Origin: Leptofilum sp050292445 | Lineage (GTDB): Bacteria; Chloroflexota; Anaerolineae; Promineifilales; Promineifilaceae | NCBI GenBank assembly: GCA_050292445.1 | Contig: JBNKLQ010000316.1 | Location: 1 to 6,397 of the forward strand | DNA length: 6,397 nucleotides | Direction of reading: 5' to 3' | Shown: one piece after another, positions 5,735 to 6,397 of the stretch | Layout: each line of letters begins with the position of its first letter | How positions within the stretch are numbered: position 1 is the stretch's first letter | The notes under the pieces: model-generated | Seen by the model: only the letters and a program-made list of their open reading frames with translations | What the model was told of the DNA's origin: nothing | The model's database searches: none | Program-made: the position numbers and the translations under genes

Positions 5735-6058
5735 ATGACCCAAGCAATTCTATATCCCGCCTGGCAAGATGTTATTCAATTTGGTGATGCAGGCCCAAAC
5801 CCACAAAAGATCATCGAAACCGACAACTTTCGCGCCGTGATCGTGGGGCTACAAGCTGGCCAAAAAATACCACCCCATCCAGCGCCTGCCTCTACCTACC
5901 ACTTTTTTGCCGGAATGGGAAGCATCAACGTCAACGGCGAACGCTTTGCGGTACAGGCTGGTGCCACCATTGTGGTGCCGGATGGCGCAACCCGCAGCAT
6001 CGAAGCCGAAACCAGGCTGGCTTTTCTGGGCGCACAAGCTGCTCAAATCAATCAATAA
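5735..6058 (+). CDS. Small single-domain cupin with reduced metal ligands
   Basis: A 107-residue protein forming one cupin barrel. The pattern is G-L-Q-A-G-Q-K-I-P-P-H (38-48), then a strand with Y-H-F-F-A-G (55-60), G-S-I-N-V-N-G-E (62-69), and the second motif A-G-A-T-I-V-V-P-D-G (75-84). Metal cupins usually have H-x-H, Glu, and a His after the V-P-x-G turn. Here only H48 remains of the first pair (A50 follows), H56 is offset, and the second-motif His position is filled by residues such as R87. Metal binding may therefore be weak, altered or absent. The start is ATG 5735, with AGGAG 5 nt upstream. The gap to the next gene is 22 nt, so the two are probably co-transcribed. The specific function is unknown; a small-molecule sensing or binding role is possible. 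Confidence 0.85.
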   Translation: MTQAILYPAWQDVIQFGDAGPNPQKIIETDNFRAVIVGLQAGQKIPPHPAPASTYHFFAGMGSINVNGERFAVQAGATIVVPDGATRSIEAETRLAFLGAQAAQINQ

Positions 6059-6080
6059 TCAAAAGAACAGGAGTTTCCCG

Positions 6081-6397
6081 ATGAATCTTTACTTTTTAAT
6101 GACCTTTTTATTCGTGGCCGTGGCCGGGCTGACTGCACTAGATGCCGCGCTCACCAGCTGGACAATCATCCCGTGGGTGAACGGCCTGCGCTGGCTACGC
6201 ATTCACTTTATCACCCTGGGCGCGCTTACCGAAATGCTTTTTGGCCTGCTGCCGCTGCTGGTGGCCAAACGGGCCAATCTGCCCAAACCGCGCACCCGGC
6301 TGGACACCTGGCTGGTGCTCAATGCGGGCTTGATGCTGCTGCTGGCAGGCATTCCCATCGTCAACAAGGTACTCATTTTTGCGGGCGGCACGCTTAT
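6081..6397 (+). CDS. Polytopic membrane protein of unknown function, N-terminal part (possible heme-copper oxidase- or NnrS-like)
   Basis: The first 105 residues are visible; the gene continues past the right edge. ATG 6081 has AGGAG 7 nt upstream and follows the cupin gene by 22 nt. Three hydrophobic segments are seen: about 4-31, 42-62 and 77-104. A short basic loop (K63-R74, with K-P-R-T-R) lies between the second and third, suggesting a cytoplasmic turn. The second helix begins R40-I-H42 and contains E51-M-L-F-G. A His at the start of a helix followed by a conserved-looking G and E is reminiscent of heme-binding helices in oxidase subunit I or NnrS-type proteins, but this is a resemblance by eye, not a motif match. 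I do not recognise the family with certainty. The pairing with a cupin and the divergent atypical oxidase is the best clue to its role. Confidence 0.7.
   Translation, partial: MNLYFLMTFLFVAVAGLTALDAALTSWTIIPWVNGLRWLRIHFITLGALTEMLFGLLPLLVAKRANLPKPRTRLDTWLVLNAGLMLLLAGIPIVNKVLIFAGGTL

Overview
The window (6,397 bp, moderate GC by eye) comes from a bacterial chromosome. The mix of genes, a Thermus-like B-family oxidase fold in a GC-moderate genome, and many intergenic AT-rich 'CAGATTAA'-type inverted repeats suggest Chloroflexota (Anaerolineae or Ardenticatenia-like). No rRNA or other marker confirms this, so the placement is tentative.

Layout: three genes on the minus strand read leftward from about 4.86 kb. 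The first is a heme-copper oxidase superfamily catalytic subunit I (4859-3129). The second is a small polytopic SafE/DsbD_2-type membrane protein (3017-2247). The third is a CcoI/FixI-type copper P-type ATPase (2253 to beyond position 1), which overlaps the SafE-type gene by 7 nt. Together they look like a terminal reductase with its copper-delivery genes. To the right is a divergent intergenic region of about 470 bp full of dyads and inverted repeats. Three plus-strand genes follow: a small PRC-barrel-like protein (5330-5638), a small cupin (5735-6058) and the start of a membrane protein (6081 to beyond the end).

The main biological surprise is the oxidase. All six heme and CuB histidines are present. 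The helix-VI motif that normally reads H-P-x-V-Y, whose Tyr is cross-linked to a CuB His, reads H-P-A-Q-Q. The other K-channel residues known from Thermus ba3 are mostly lost too. This pattern is expected of a nitric oxide reductase derived from an oxygen reductase, not of a proton-pumping oxidase. No subunit II lies next to it, although the copper-maturation genes do.

The main genomic surprise is the palindrome ACGGCCGT, present 12 times (about 0.1 expected for an 8-mer in this length at equal base frequencies). Ten of the 11 coding copies lie in one codon phase, reading Thr-Ala-Val. It resembles a HIP1-like genome-wide DNA word. There is also a 135-bp MITE-like element with 19-bp terminal inverted repeats and a 7-8 bp flanking duplication, two further related inverted repeats, and a 14-nt repeat placed upstream of genes on both sides of the PRC gene.
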